DNA of 64,000 nucleotides from Alicyclobacillus tolerans (GCF_021739485.1 NZ_JAJFNK010000016.1:45227-109226), one strand, 5' to 3'. Positions 7,968 to 16,284 are shown, counted from the stretch's first letter. Notes: generated from the sequence alone by a model not told the origin. Translations and numbers: made by a program.

Positions 7968-8585
7968 TTAAATTTCCCCTTTGAGAATAGTCTGCGCGGC
8001 TTCAAAAAGAGATGCGGCCACCCCGTCTGGACAGCTGGACATCCCCGACCAAGCGGCGTTAGCACCCGGGTCGCCCGTTTGCGCCGTTGAAAGTCCTGTA
8101 GCAGCAACGGTACCATGGCGGACCGTGTCACACACCTGTGAACATCCGGCTATCAGCACAGTTTTTGTGCGTGCGGCTTTTCCGGCCATGACGTCGGTGA
8201 TGGAATCGCCCACGAACACCGCAGAAGTTAGGTCGATTCCATAATCGAGTGCTGCCTGAACGAGCATTCCGGGTCGAGGTTTTCTGCACGCACACCCTTC
8301 TTGCGCAGTGTGCGGACAGTAGTACACGTCCGTGATGAACCCTCCAGCCTCCTGGGCCTCCTTTTTCATCTTGACGTGGATGCGCTCTAGGTCGTCGAAG
8401 GTCATCAACCCTTTTCCGATCCCGGCCTGATTCGTGACCACGATGATTTGAAACCCGCCTTGCGTCAATTGTCGAAGCGCGGTTCGTGCCCCTTTTTCCC
8501 AAACAAACTTGTCCGCAGTTCGTACGTAGCCGCCTTTAATGCGGTGGTTTAGGACGCCGTCGCGATCGAGAAATATGGTTTTCAT
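7968..8585 (-). CDS. gmhB: D-glycero-D-manno-heptose 1,7-bisphosphate 7-phosphatase (HAD)
   Basis: A 205-residue HAD-superfamily phosphatase. The catalytic FLDRDGVLN gives nucleophile Asp7 and acid Asp9. GDSITDV supplies the C-terminal Asp of the active site. The zinc-loop cysteines typical of GmhB and HisB-N appear as YYCPH...GCACRKP. GmhB removes the 7-phosphate from heptose 1,7-bisphosphate. I start it at the second ATG (8585), six bases after a GAGGA site; the ATG at 8591 abuts that site. It sits between the kinase and the isomerase of the same pathway, nearly abutting both. A histidinol-phosphatase role is excluded only by context. Confidence 0.9.
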   Translation of the reverse strand: MKTIFLDRDGVLNHRIKGGYVRTADKFVWEKGARTALRQLTQGGFQIIVVTNQAGIGKGLMTFDDLERIHVKMKKEAQEAGGFITDVYYCPHTAQEGCACRKPRPGMLVQAALDYGIDLTSAVFVGDSITDVMAGKAARTKTVLIAGCSQVCDTVRHGTVAATGLSTAQTGDPGANAAWSGMSSCPDGVAASLFEAAQTILKGEI

Positions 8586-8587
8586 CG

Positions 8588-9565
8588 TCATTCCTCTTGA
8601 TAAAAGATGATTTCAGAGCCGCGTTCACTGAAGCGAAAAGGCAGTTCCCGCAAGTCGTGCAAAGCGGCTCGGACCCGGGCTTGCCTGGCGGCCGGACAGT
8701 ACAAAAGCAAAAATCCACCGCCGCCGCCCCCTGCGATTTTCCCGCCATATGCCCCGGCTTGAAGGGCCCTCGTGTAGAACTCGTCAATGGCAGAGTTGGT
8801 AATTCCGTCGCTCAAGCTCCGTTTGAGTTGCCATGCGCGGTGGAGTTCGCGGCCGAGCCGCGCTGGTTTTTTGGCGTTCAAGTGTATCAGAGCTTGGTCG
8901 ACCTGCTGTTTCATGGCCCGGAACGTATGAAGTTTGTTCGGCATGTCGCGCATTTGTTTTCTCAAAATGACGGAAGCGGAACGGGTCATTCCTGTGAAGA
9001 ACAGCAAGAGACTGTCCTGCAACTCGCTCAACACAGGTTTTTCGATCGGAATTTCTTCCGTATTGACCGACTCGTCCGGGCGAAACTCAAACTTGCGAAA
9101 CCCTCCGTAGGCGGCAATGTACTGGTCTTGTTTGCCAATGGGCGCTCCTAAGACGTCAATTTCAATGTGGCAGGCCTCCTTGGCCAGTTGCTCTGGACCC
9201 GGGCGGTGCCCGATATAGGTGTACAGCGCGTTCAACAAACCGACCGTGACGACGCTTGAGGAACCTAATCCCGTGCCGCGCGACGGAATGTCCGATAAGG
9301 TGACAATTTCCAGACCAGACTTGATACCCACGACTCTCATCGCTTCCCGGACCAAGTCGTGCTGGATTTCATCTACAGACGGCACGGTCTCGGTTTGAGA
9401 GTAGGCAACGCGGATACTGTCGTCAAAACGGCGCTTCACCACCACATACACGTACTTATCGATACTCGAACTCAACACCATGCCTGGTTCGTATTGGTAA
9501 AAACTGCGAATGTCGGTGCCGCCTCCGAACAAACTGATACGAAGAGGAGTTTTGGAAATGATCAC
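8588..9565 (-). CDS. hddA: D-glycero-alpha-D-manno-heptose 7-phosphate kinase-like GHMP kinase
   Basis: A 325-residue GHMP kinase. It has the N-terminal TPLRISLFGGGTD motif, the ATP-binding GTGLGSSSVVTVGLLNALY (GLGSSS at 99-104), and a glycine-rich C-terminal motif KIAGGGGGGFLLLYC. FGGGTD at the front is characteristic of the HddA/WcbL heptose kinases, which phosphorylate the anomeric position of heptose 7-phosphate. It starts at a GTG overlapping the epimerase stop (GTGA). The following gmhB gene nearly abuts it, so translational coupling is likely. Other GHMP sugar kinases share the fold, but the flanking gmhB and gmhA strongly support this assignment. Confidence 0.88.
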   Translation of the reverse strand: MIISKTPLRISLFGGGTDIRSFYQYEPGMVLSSSIDKYVYVVVKRRFDDSIRVAYSQTETVPSVDEIQHDLVREAMRVVGIKSGLEIVTLSDIPSRGTGLGSSSVVTVGLLNALYTYIGHRPGPEQLAKEACHIEIDVLGAPIGKQDQYIAAYGGFRKFEFRPDESVNTEEIPIEKPVLSELQDSLLLFFTGMTRSASVILRKQMRDMPNKLHTFRAMKQQVDQALIHLNAKKPARLGRELHRAWQLKRSLSDGITNSAIDEFYTRALQAGAYGGKIAGGGGGGFLLLYCPAARQARVRAALHDLRELPFRFSERGSEIIFYQEE

Positions 9566-10527
9566 GGTTGCGTCACCCCCCGCCCCTCGTTTGCAAAAAC
9601 ACTGTCTTGGTTTTGCAGCAGACTCTGGTATGTGTACTCAATGCCCTTCGCGAGTGGAACCTGCGGCCGCCACCCCAGTGTTTTGCTTGCCTTGGAAGCA
9701 TCCAACGCAATCTTGTGAATTTCGCCTACGCGCGGTTCCGCGTAGAGAGGGTCCATAGGAACCCCTGTCACCTGTTCTATGACTTTCACAATGTCGATGA
9801 CACTTGTTCCTACGCCAGAGCCAATATTGAAAATTTGCCGGCTGCCTGTTTCAAGCGCGATCCGGTTCGCGTTGACGACGTCGGAAACAAATACGTAGTC
9901 CCTCTCCTGCAACCCGTCGCCGAAAATGGTCGGTCGCTCTTTGCGAAGGGCCCGGTTCAGAAAAATTGCGATCACGCCGGCTTCACCGTGGGGGTTTTGC
10001 CGCGGCCCATAGACATTGGGATACCTGAGAACGGTGTAGTCCAGCCCGTAGTTGTGTGCATAGAGATACAGGTAGTGTTCGACGGTGTGTTTCGAAATTC
10101 CGTACTGTGAAAGCGGCTGGATGGAGTGGGTTTCCTTGACAGGAAGCTCATGAGGTTCCCCGTACACGGCGCCTCCGGTCGATGCGTAAACCACCTTTGA
10201 AACGCCATGCCTCACCGCAGACTGAATTAAATTGATAGAGCCCACAATGTTGACTTCTGCGTCGAGACGGGGCAGCCGGGTGGAAACTCGGACATCCATT
10301 TGGGCTGCGTGGTGGTTGATGACATCCGGTTTAAAATTCCGGATGGCGTCCTCCACCCGCTTCGCGTCGCGAAGGTCTACCTCGTACAGTCGGGCGTCCG
10401 GATTCACATTCACTCTTGAGCCAGTGCTGAAGTTATCGAGCACTGCCACCTGATGACCGGCTGCAACGAGGTCATCGACCACGTGTGACGCAATAAATCC
10501 CGCGCCTCCGGTAACGAGAATGTTCAA
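9562..10527 (-). CDS. NAD-dependent sugar epimerase/dehydratase (UDP-glucose 4-epimerase family)
   Basis: An extended-SDR enzyme of 321 residues. The start is a TTG at 10527 preceded by GGGGAGGAA; the longer open frame to 10731 has no supporting ribosome site. The Rossmann motif TGGAGFIAS is at residues 6-14, and the catalytic Tyr142 and Lys146 lie in QYGISKHTVEHY. PNVYGPRQNPHGEAGVIAIF and the GDGLQERDYVFVSDV motifs are typical of GalE-like enzymes. The product could be UDP-galactose or an epimerised or dehydrated nucleotide sugar. As first gene of the heptose operon it probably supplies another sugar of the same glycan, or modifies the heptose nucleotide (inference). Confidence 0.88.
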   Translation of the reverse strand: MNILVTGGAGFIASHVVDDLVAAGHQVAVLDNFSTGSRVNVNPDARLYEVDLRDAKRVEDAIRNFKPDVINHHAAQMDVRVSTRLPRLDAEVNIVGSINLIQSAVRHGVSKVVYASTGGAVYGEPHELPVKETHSIQPLSQYGISKHTVEHYLYLYAHNYGLDYTVLRYPNVYGPRQNPHGEAGVIAIFLNRALRKERPTIFGDGLQERDYVFVSDVVNANRIALETGSRQIFNIGSGVGTSVIDIVKVIEQVTGVPMDPLYAEPRVGEIHKIALDASKASKTLGWRPQVPLAKGIEYTYQSLLQNQDSVFANEGRGVTQP

Positions 10528-10808
10528 TCGAATTCCTCCCCTGGTGCCAATCGGGTATACGAGATTGTACGGCGTTGTCTCGTGATACACCCTATGCCAA
10601 GTTGTCCAACCCGTGAAAGGACAAATGGAGAGGTCGTTTGTGGATTTTCGCGTGTGCGTTTCATGGGCGTTGAAAACGCCGGGGCAAAATGGAAGGTCGC
10701 CGGGGGAGTGATTTCCAGGTCTCGGGTACAAAATCGATAGTCATTCCAGGGAGTCAAGGGTGAAAGGCAGAGCCTTCACGCTTGGCGCGCGCAAAGGCGC
10801 GCCTATAA
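10528..10808. other. Gene-free region with two adjacent hairpins upstream of the heptose operon
   Basis: There is no credible gene between the epimerase start and queF. Two hairpins sit side by side: GTGAAaGGC / GCCTTCAC (10760-10779, one bulged base, 3-base loop) and a very GC-rich GGCGCGC / GCGCGCC (10784-10803, 6-base loop). Neither is followed by a T-run on the plus strand. On the minus strand they lie past the queF terminator and within the possible leader of the heptose operon. Confidence 0.5.
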
Positions 10809-10839
10809 CAAAAAACTGCTAAGACGACTCTTAGCAGTT
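10806..10839 (-). terminator. Terminator of queF
   Basis: A perfect 10-bp stem AACTGCTAAG (10814-10823) / CTTAGCAGTT (10830-10839) with a 6-base loop is followed on the minus strand by TTTTTTG. It lies 50 bases after the queF stop. Confidence 0.88.
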
Positions 10840-10888
10840 CCTCACGGCAAAATCACAACTGGACAAACGCACCTAGACCCATTAAAGG

Positions 10889-11269
10889 TTACGCGATCTC
10901 TGGGTAATTGGGGCTGCGGTACTCGACGGTTACCTTGGTAGAGATGCCTCCACGGACGGTGAAATCACTCGTCACCTGCGCGTATCGCGGGTTCGAAACC
11001 GAGACAAAATCGTTCAGAATGATATTGGTGACATCCTCATGAAAGTGGCCTTCGTTGCGAAAACTCCACAGATAGAGTTTCAGAGACTTCAGTTCAACTA
11101 AGTGCTCCCCGGGTTGGTATCGAATCGTAATAACAGCAAAATCCGGTTGCCCGGTCATTGGACACAGGGTTGTAAATTCTGGCGTCGACATTTCCACATC
11201 GTACACCCGGTCCGGGTGCGGATTTGGCACGACGACCAGTTCTTTCGACGGCTGTGTAGGCACAGTCAT
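10889..11269 (-). CDS. queF: NADPH-dependent 7-cyano-7-deazaguanine (preQ0) reductase
   Basis: QueF reduces preQ0 to preQ1, a step of queuosine synthesis for tRNA. The 126-residue protein is the short, YkvM-like (type I) form. Cys36 in FTTLCPMTGQPDFA forms the thioimide with preQ0, Asp43 follows at the expected place, and the family signature VELKSLKLYLWSFRNEG and H77-E78 (GHFHED) are intact. The start is either ATG 11269, which almost touches its GGAGGAG site, or GTG two codons on, which has better spacing. QueC, QueD and QueE are not nearby. I looked for a preQ1 riboswitch in the leader and found none. The gene stands alone with its own terminator. Confidence 0.95.
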   Translation of the reverse strand: MTVPTQPSKELVVVPNPHPDRVYDVEMSTPEFTTLCPMTGQPDFAVITIRYQPGEHLVELKSLKLYLWSFRNEGHFHEDVTNIILNDFVSVSNPRYAQVTSDFTVRGGISTKVTVEYRSPNYPEIA

Positions 11270-11519
11270 CTCCTCCTCAAACGTGTAAATTCACCTTGTC
11301 CAATATACCACCATTCGCAAAAATCTCAATGGTCTTGCTGGGGGCGGCCGGTCCGTCCAGCGGCCGCCGGGGTCCCTTAAGCCGGTCAAAACGTCGGCTT
11401 TCTTGAGCCCGGTTCATCCGTCCAGCGGTCGACGAGCTCTTTGAGCAGCGAGTTTTGGCGGCGTGGTATGATGGATGGGACAATGGGCTTTCACGCTGGA
11501 GCTCACGTACGCCAACCCG

Positions 11520-11610
11520 GCGTGAGAAAGTGCGTGAGAAGCGGCGTGAGAGCCTAAGGTTTGGCCCGTACGTCGAACCGGACTGGCGTTTGCCGGATTG
11601 GCGTTTGCCG
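11520..11610. repeat. Two sets of short tandem repeats in the leader of the rRNA methyltransferase gene
   Basis: Three copies of a 12-base unit beginning GCGTGAGA lie at 11520-11531, 11532-11543 and 11544-11555. Two copies of a 15-base unit (GACTGGCGTTTGCCG and GATTGGCGTTTGCCG) follow at 11581-11595 and 11596-11610. Both sets lie before the chosen GTG start at 11653. The frame happens to stay open through them, which makes a false longer start possible. Confidence 0.75.
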
Positions 11611-11652
11611 GATATTTACGGATACCGGATATTTGTTAAAGGAGAAGTAGGC

Positions 11653-13188
11653 GTGAGCTTACCTGGATTCCCTGAAGGCTTCGAACATCAAATGAAAACC
11701 TGGCTGGCAGACGAATGGCCTTTGTTCCTGTCGGCTTACACTCAACCTGCACAACGCGCCGTGCGGCTTCACCGCGTCACTCCGTCGGCCCATGCAGCAA
11801 TCCCTGCTGCGGCGGAAAGCAAGGCCGTTGCCAGCGTACATCCTGTTTACGCCGTGGAGGGGCCATTGCCAGGAGTTCCGGCCTCCGTGGCCGGGCAACT
11901 TCGCGATCCCGTTCCGTGGCTGACCGACGGGTTTTACATCGACGCTGACAGTACGCTTGGGAAGCTCATTTATCACGAAATGGGGGCCTATTACCTGCAA
12001 GAGCCTTCTGCAATGGCGGTGGCCGCTGCCCTGAATGCGAAGCCCGGAGAGCGGGTGCTCGACTTATGCGCCGCACCCGGGGGCAAGACGACGGCGATTG
12101 GACGAGCCATGGCGGGCAAGGGCGTGCTGGTGGCCAACGAGATCCATCCAAGCCGCGTCGTCGTGTTGGCGCAAAACCTCGAGCGAACCGGCGTACCTGC
12201 CGTCGTCGTCAACGAAGACCCGGTCCGCCTGGCACAGCCGTTTTCCCGTTGGTTCGACGCTGTCTTGGTCGACGCACCGTGTTCAGGTGAAGGGATGTTT
12301 CGTAAAGACCCGGAGGCGGCGCAGCAGTGGAGAGGCGATGCGCCGGCATTTTGCGCTGCCCGGCAAAAGGAAATCTTGCAGCAAGCGATTCGCATGGTCC
12401 GTCCCGGGGGCCGCTTGGTGTATTCGACGTGCACGTTCAACGCCATCGAAAACGAGCAGGTCATCGCGTGGGCTGTGGAAAACTTTCGGGTTTCCGTGAC
12501 CCAACTCCCCGATTGGCCGGGTTGGGACTCCGGGCGTCCGGATTGGGGGAACGGCCTGCGGGAATTGCTCCATACTCGGCGGTTGTGGCCGCATCAAGGG
12601 CGGGGCGAGGGACACTTTGTGGCTCTGTTGAGCATCCATGGCGATGGTCTGGACCCCACTGGCGAACGGGCGGCGCGGCAACCAGGAACGACGCGCCAAA
12701 CAGAGTTGCTTGGGAGCCCGAACAAGGGGAAAAAGGGAGCCAAGGCACCGGCTCAAAGCACGGCATGGAACTCTGTCCAGTGGGAAAAGTGGCTCAGGCA
12801 ATTGCTGACCAATGACCCTCCTGCGGCGTGGCTGCACCCAGTGGTCTCAGGCGGCAGCGTGTTTGCGGCACCACCCGAAGGTCTGTCGCTCGCCGGGCTG
12901 AGAGTACTCCGTCCCGGTGTCTGTCTGGCGTCGATGGTGCGCGATCGCTTTGAACCTCACCACAACCTGGCGATGGCCATTCACCCCTCGCTGGCGCGCA
13001 ATCACCTCGACGTGGACGAACAAACCGCGCGCGATTACTTGAGCGGTAATGCCCTCCCGGAAGCGGACCATAGCGGGTTCACGTGGGTCAACTACGGCGG
13101 TTTGCCGTTGGGTTGGGGGAAGTCCGTAACGGGGCGAACCAATAACCTGTACCCGAAGGGGCTAAGGCGCGGGGATCTGTCGTTATGA
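11653..13188 (+). CDS. Nol1/Nop2/Sun-family rRNA (cytosine-C5) methyltransferase, RsmF-like
   Basis: A 511-residue RNA m5C methyltransferase, started at GTG 11653 behind AAAGGAG. The SAM-binding motif LDLCAAPGGKTT is near 134-146. The two cysteines of the family are present: Cys210 in DAPCSGEGMF and Cys260 in YSTCTFN, the latter being the expected nucleophile. A C-terminal region after a basic, low-complexity linker (about 335-375) resembles the RsmF/YebU tail with its PUA-like domain, ending WGKSVTGRTNNLYPKGLRR. RsmF-type enzymes modify 16S rRNA. The exact cytosine cannot be told from sequence; RsmB is excluded by the absence of its NusB-like N-terminus. Confidence 0.9.
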   Translation: MSLPGFPEGFEHQMKTWLADEWPLFLSAYTQPAQRAVRLHRVTPSAHAAIPAAAESKAVASVHPVYAVEGPLPGVPASVAGQLRDPVPWLTDGFYIDADSTLGKLIYHEMGAYYLQEPSAMAVAAALNAKPGERVLDLCAAPGGKTTAIGRAMAGKGVLVANEIHPSRVVVLAQNLERTGVPAVVVNEDPVRLAQPFSRWFDAVLVDAPCSGEGMFRKDPEAAQQWRGDAPAFCAARQKEILQQAIRMVRPGGRLVYSTCTFNAIENEQVIAWAVENFRVSVTQLPDWPGWDSGRPDWGNGLRELLHTRRLWPHQGRGEGHFVALLSIHGDGLDPTGERAARQPGTTRQTELLGSPNKGKKGAKAPAQSTAWNSVQWEKWLRQLLTNDPPAAWLHPVVSGGSVFAAPPEGLSLAGLRVLRPGVCLASMVRDRFEPHHNLAMAIHPSLARNHLDVDEQTARDYLSGNALPEADHSGFTWVNYGGLPLGWGKSVTGRTNNLYPKGLRRGDLSL

Positions 13189-13269
13189 CGCAAGAGGTTG
13201 AGGGGCCGTCCGCAACCGACCCATCAGCGAAGAGATTTTGCAGGCAAGCGGTTGCGAGGCCGCGTCCGT

Positions 13270-13297
13270 GAAAAGTGGCACCGCATAGGGTGCCACT
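13270..13297 (-). terminator. Terminator between the converging methyltransferase and thiolase genes
   Basis: A perfect 9-bp stem AGTGGCACC (13274-13282) / GGTGCCACT (13289-13297) with a 6-base loop. On the minus strand it is followed by TTTTC, placing it 74 bases past the thiolase stop. A TTTTT run further along on the plus strand may let it act for the methyltransferase too. Confidence 0.7.
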
Positions 13298-13370
13298 GGA
13301 CTGGATTTTTCGGCGATACCGTGTCTCTTGCCAGCGAGTCACGGGTCTCCTGCACAACGGTTCAAAAAAC

Positions 13371-14561
13371 CTACTGGAGATTCTCCACGACCGCAGCGAT
13401 TCCCTGGCCTCCGCCGATACACAAGGAGGCAACGCCGTACCGCTCCTTGCGGTGACGCAATTCGTACATCAAAGTCAGGAGAAGACGCGCTCCGCTGGCA
13501 CCGACGGGATGGCCCAACGCGATCGCGCCGCCGTTGACGTTCGTGCGCTCCCGAGGCAAACCAAGCTCCCTCTCAACACTCAGGTACTGGGCGGCAAACG
13601 CTTCGTTGACCTCCCACAGCGCAATCTCGTCCATGCCAAGCCCCGCCCGCTGCAACGCCTGGCGAATTGCCGGGACTGGACCAATGCCCATGTAGGCTGG
13701 ATCGACACCGACCACTCCGTAACTTACAAGGCGCGCCAACGGCTTTAGCCCGTGTTGTTTGACCGCATCTCCAGAGGCAAGTACAAGCGCACCGGCTCCG
13801 TCGTTGATCCCGCTGGAATTGGCAGCGGTTACAGACCCGTCCTTCGCAAACGCAGGTTTCAGCCGAGCCATGGCCTCGAGCGAAGCCTCTGGCCGAATGT
13901 GCTCATCGTCGACCACCTCGACCTCTCCTTTGCGGCCTTTAACCACCACGGGGACAATTTCTTCCTTGAGGCGCCCGGAACTGCGCGCAGCGGTGGCGCG
14001 CTGCTGGCTGAGGAGCGCAAATTGGTCCTGCTCTTCGCGGGAGAGTTCGTATTTGTTCGCCAAATTTTCGGCTGTCATGCCCATGGGGTAGCCGCTGTGA
14101 CAATCGGTGAGCACCTCGCTGAGCATGTCGACCGCAGTACTGTGTCCCATGCGCATGCCAAACCGGGCAGAACGCAACAGGTACGGGGTTAAGCTCATGG
14201 ACTCGGCGCCGCCCGCGAGTGCCACTTCACTTTCTCCCAGCAAAATGTCCTTGCTTGCCGTTAGAACCGACTGTAAGCCCGAACCGCACAGGCGGTTGAC
14301 TGTCAGCGCGGGGATGGCCTGCGGAATTCCTACCGAAAGGCCGACGTGTCGAGCCAGGTAAGCCGCGCCATCGTGGGACTGAATGACGTTCCCCATAACC
14401 ACGTTGTCGATGGTTTCTGGAGCGACGCCGGCTCGCTTCAAGGCCTCTGTGGCAGCCGCCGCACCGAGTTCGGTGGCCGTTTTACTGGCCAAAGACCCGC
14501 CGAATGTTCCAAACGGCGTGCGCGCTCCGTCAATGATATAGACTTCTCGCGTATTTGACAC
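13371..14561 (-). CDS. Acetyl-CoA C-acetyltransferase (thiolase)
   Basis: A 396-residue thiolase of normal length that condenses two acetyl-CoA, or cleaves 3-ketoacyl-CoA. The nucleophile Cys92 is in NRLCGSGLQSV. The downstream NGGAIALGHPVGASGARLLL gives the catalytic His, and SLCIGGGQGIA supplies the second Cys. The GTG start has GGGGAG eight bases upstream. The 3-hydroxybutyryl-CoA dehydrogenase gene precedes it on the same strand, separated by 140 bases. Together they form the C4 module of acetoacetyl-CoA to 3-hydroxybutyryl-CoA, usable for butyrate or polyhydroxybutyrate metabolism or in reverse for fatty-acid breakdown. The gene name (thlA, atoB, phaA) cannot be fixed from sequence. Confidence 0.93.
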   Translation of the reverse strand: MSNTREVYIIDGARTPFGTFGGSLASKTATELGAAAATEALKRAGVAPETIDNVVMGNVIQSHDGAAYLARHVGLSVGIPQAIPALTVNRLCGSGLQSVLTASKDILLGESEVALAGGAESMSLTPYLLRSARFGMRMGHSTAVDMLSEVLTDCHSGYPMGMTAENLANKYELSREEQDQFALLSQQRATAARSSGRLKEEIVPVVVKGRKGEVEVVDDEHIRPEASLEAMARLKPAFAKDGSVTAANSSGINDGAGALVLASGDAVKQHGLKPLARLVSYGVVGVDPAYMGIGPVPAIRQALQRAGLGMDEIALWEVNEAFAAQYLSVERELGLPRERTNVNGGAIALGHPVGASGARLLLTLMYELRHRKERYGVASLCIGGGQGIAAVVENLQ

Positions 14562-14586
14562 CTTCTCAACTCCCCATCCGCCTTAT

Positions 14587-14685
14587 AATGTAACGATTGA
14601 ATGATTAAAGCATCAAATGATTGAAACGATTCAACGATGAACGTAATGATGGATTCAACGATGGAATGATCGATTGAAAAACGGG
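14587..14685. repeat. Degenerate ATGATT/GATTCAACGATG repeats between hbd-like and thiolase genes
   Basis: This 100-base spacer is built from near-repeats: GATTCAACGATG occurs twice (within 14629-14640 and 14652-14664), AATGATTGAA-like units occur several times, and TTGAA-acga-TTCAA forms a small inverted repeat. It may hold an operator and promoter for the thiolase gene, but no site matches a consensus I can name with confidence. Confidence 0.5.
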
Positions 14686-14701
14686 CTGTACCCTTCGCGC
14701 A

Positions 14702-15556
14702 TTAGTCGTCGTACTTGTAAAAACCCTGGCCCGTTTTGCGGCCAAGTCTTCCTGCGCGAACCATCTGTTTTAACAACGGCGCAGGGCGGTACTTGGAATC
14801 TCCTGTCTCTTCGAACAGCGTTTCCGCAACAAAGAGCAGAGTGTCCAGTCCAACAAGGTCGGATAAGGCCAACGGCCCAATCGGATGATTGGCTCCGAGC
14901 ATCATGCCCTTGTCGATGTCTTCAGCCGACGCAAGGCCCTCTTGCAGGACAAAAATGGCTTCATTCATCATGGGAACCAAGATCCGGTTGACGACGAACA
15001 GCGGCGCTTCTTTGACTGTAATGCACTGCTTGCCCATCTGCTCGCAAACCGAGAGGGCAATCTGCACAGCGTCGTCCGAAGTTTGAGCCCCGTGAATGAT
15101 TTCAACCAGCTTCATCACAGGCACAGGGTTAAAAAAGTGAGTTCCGACGACTTGTTCCGGCCGGTTCGTCGCCGACGCGATCTCGGTAATATTCAACCCT
15201 GAAGTGTTGGTGGCCAAAATCACACCCGGTCTGCAAACCTCGTCCAAGCTCTGAAAGATCTTCTTTTTGACCTCCATGCGCTCACTGGCGGCTTCGACAA
15301 CGTAGTCGACCTGTCCGAAGTCCGAAAGGAGTGACGTGGCCCGAACCCGCTTTAAAATCTCATCCGTCTCATTCTGGGATAGGCGTCCCTTGCGAACCTC
15401 GTGTACCAAACGGTTGGTAATACGCCCCAAAGCCCTGTCCACGGCCGCCGGGTCGACATCGTAGAGCATCACCTGAAACCCGTGACTTGCTGCGCTCTGT
15501 GCAATTCCGCTGCCCATCGTCCCAGCGCCTACAACTCCAATGGTTTGAATACCCAA
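14702..15556 (-). CDS. 3-hydroxybutyryl-CoA dehydrogenase
   Basis: A 284-residue enzyme when started at TTG 15556, which lies behind GGGGAGGG; that equals the family length and begins [20 protein letters not shown]. The longer open frame to 15673 has no homologous-looking sequence. The NAD motif is GxGxxG (GAGTMGSG, residues 9-16). The catalytic His-Glu pair is in the [18 protein letters not shown] segment. The C-terminal helical domain ends [14 protein letters not shown], diagnostic of the family. It reduces acetoacetyl-CoA or oxidises 3-hydroxybutyryl-CoA, and pairs with the thiolase just downstream. Confidence 0.93.
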   Translation of the reverse strand: MGIQTIGVVGAGTMGSGIAQSAASHGFQVMLYDVDPAAVDRALGRITNRLVHEVRKGRLSQNETDEILKRVRATSLLSDFGQVDYVVEAASERMEVKKKIFQSLDEVCRPGVILATNTSGLNITEIASATNRPEQVVGTHFFNPVPVMKLVEIIHGAQTSDDAVQIALSVCEQMGKQCITVKEAPLFVVNRILVPMMNEAIFVLQEGLASAEDIDKGMMLGANHPIGPLALSDLVGLDTLLFVAETLFEETGDSKYRPAPLLKQMVRAGRLGRKTGQGFYKYDD

Positions 15557-15903
15557 ATTTGAACCCTCCCCATCCTCGACTCTACATGTATTATTACACG
15601 GACTTGCTTGGCAAGATAGAGCGTTCTGAAAGTACGGAGCCCATCCAAATTTCCGAAACAGGCGTTCAGACAAAGCGACCGTTTCCTAGACATCCGTTGG
15701 AAACGGTCAGCAGTCACGTGAAGATAAATATATTTAAGTACAACATGCACATTTTTAAGTTTTAGATTGACGATATTAATGTTGTGTTGAATAATATTGA
15801 TTAACAAAGGAAATTCGGAACGAGGACGGAAGCAAAGGTGAATCCGCAAGAACAACTCCGTACGCGCACATCCTCGTTCAAACCCTTAAGGAGGTGTTTG
15901 CCG
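15557..15903. other. Gene-free divergent region
   Basis: About 350 bases between the divergent dehydrogenase and DUF2089 genes. It must contain both promoters. Region 15715-15810 is AT-rich, the likely core-promoter area, but no hexamer pair stands out. The DUF2089 frame is open from 15838; its first 22 codons lack a ribosome site and I do not count them as coding. Confidence 0.4.
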
Positions 15904-16284
15904 GTGCCCTACCCAATCCCGTTCGTCTGCCCGGCTTGTCAGGAGCAGATGTACGTCAGTGAACTAACGTGTCCTCACTGTATGACGAAAGTGCAAGGGG
16001 CGTTTGAAGCCTCTGGACTCCATCGACTCACCCCGGAACAGTTGAAATTCGTCGAAGTATTTTTACGCTGCCGGGGCAACATCAAAGAAGTTGAACGGGA
16101 TCTGAAAGTATCCTATCCCACCGTCCGCTCCAAGTTGGACCAAATCATCCACGCCATGGGGTATAGCGTTCCCGTTTCCGAGGAAGAAGACGACAGCAAA
16201 ACGAGTGTTTTGGACGCGCTGGGTTCCGGTGAACTGACTTTTGAAGAAGCCCTGGACATGTTGAAAGGAGACACATCGCGATGA
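15904..16284 (+). CDS. DUF2089-family zinc-ribbon/helix-turn-helix protein
   Basis: A 126-residue protein starting at GTG 15904, with AAGGAGG about eight bases upstream. The N-terminus is a zinc ribbon, C-x2-C-x10-C-x2-C (Cys9, 12, 23, 26). A helix-turn-helix-like segment follows: LTPEQLKFVEVFLRCRGNIK, then EVERDLKVSYPTVRSKL. The acidic tail ends in ELTFEEALDML. DUF2089 proteins are presumed regulators, and this one looks able to bind DNA. Its stop overlaps the start of the DUF4097 gene (ATGA), so the two are translationally coupled. The pairing of DUF2089 with a YvlB/LiaX-like protein suggests a cell-envelope stress function (inference). Confidence 0.85.
   Translation: MPYPIPFVCPACQEQMYVSELTCPHCMTKVQGAFEASGLHRLTPEQLKFVEVFLRCRGNIKEVERDLKVSYPTVRSKLDQIIHAMGYSVPVSEEEDDSKTSVLDALGSGELTFEEALDMLKGDTSR

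Noticed and set aside
10528..10731. N-terminal extension of the epimerase frame
   Set aside because: No ribosome site; the TTG at 10527 behind GGGGAGGAA starts exactly at the conserved NILVTGGAGF segment.
11270..11454. preQ1 riboswitch upstream of queF
   Set aside because: I looked for the short preQ1-I pattern on the minus strand and found no matching core stem and A-rich tail.
12035..12837. Overlapping open frames on both strands inside the rRNA methyltransferase gene
   Set aside because: High-GC shadow frames; the conserved methyltransferase motifs fix the true frame.
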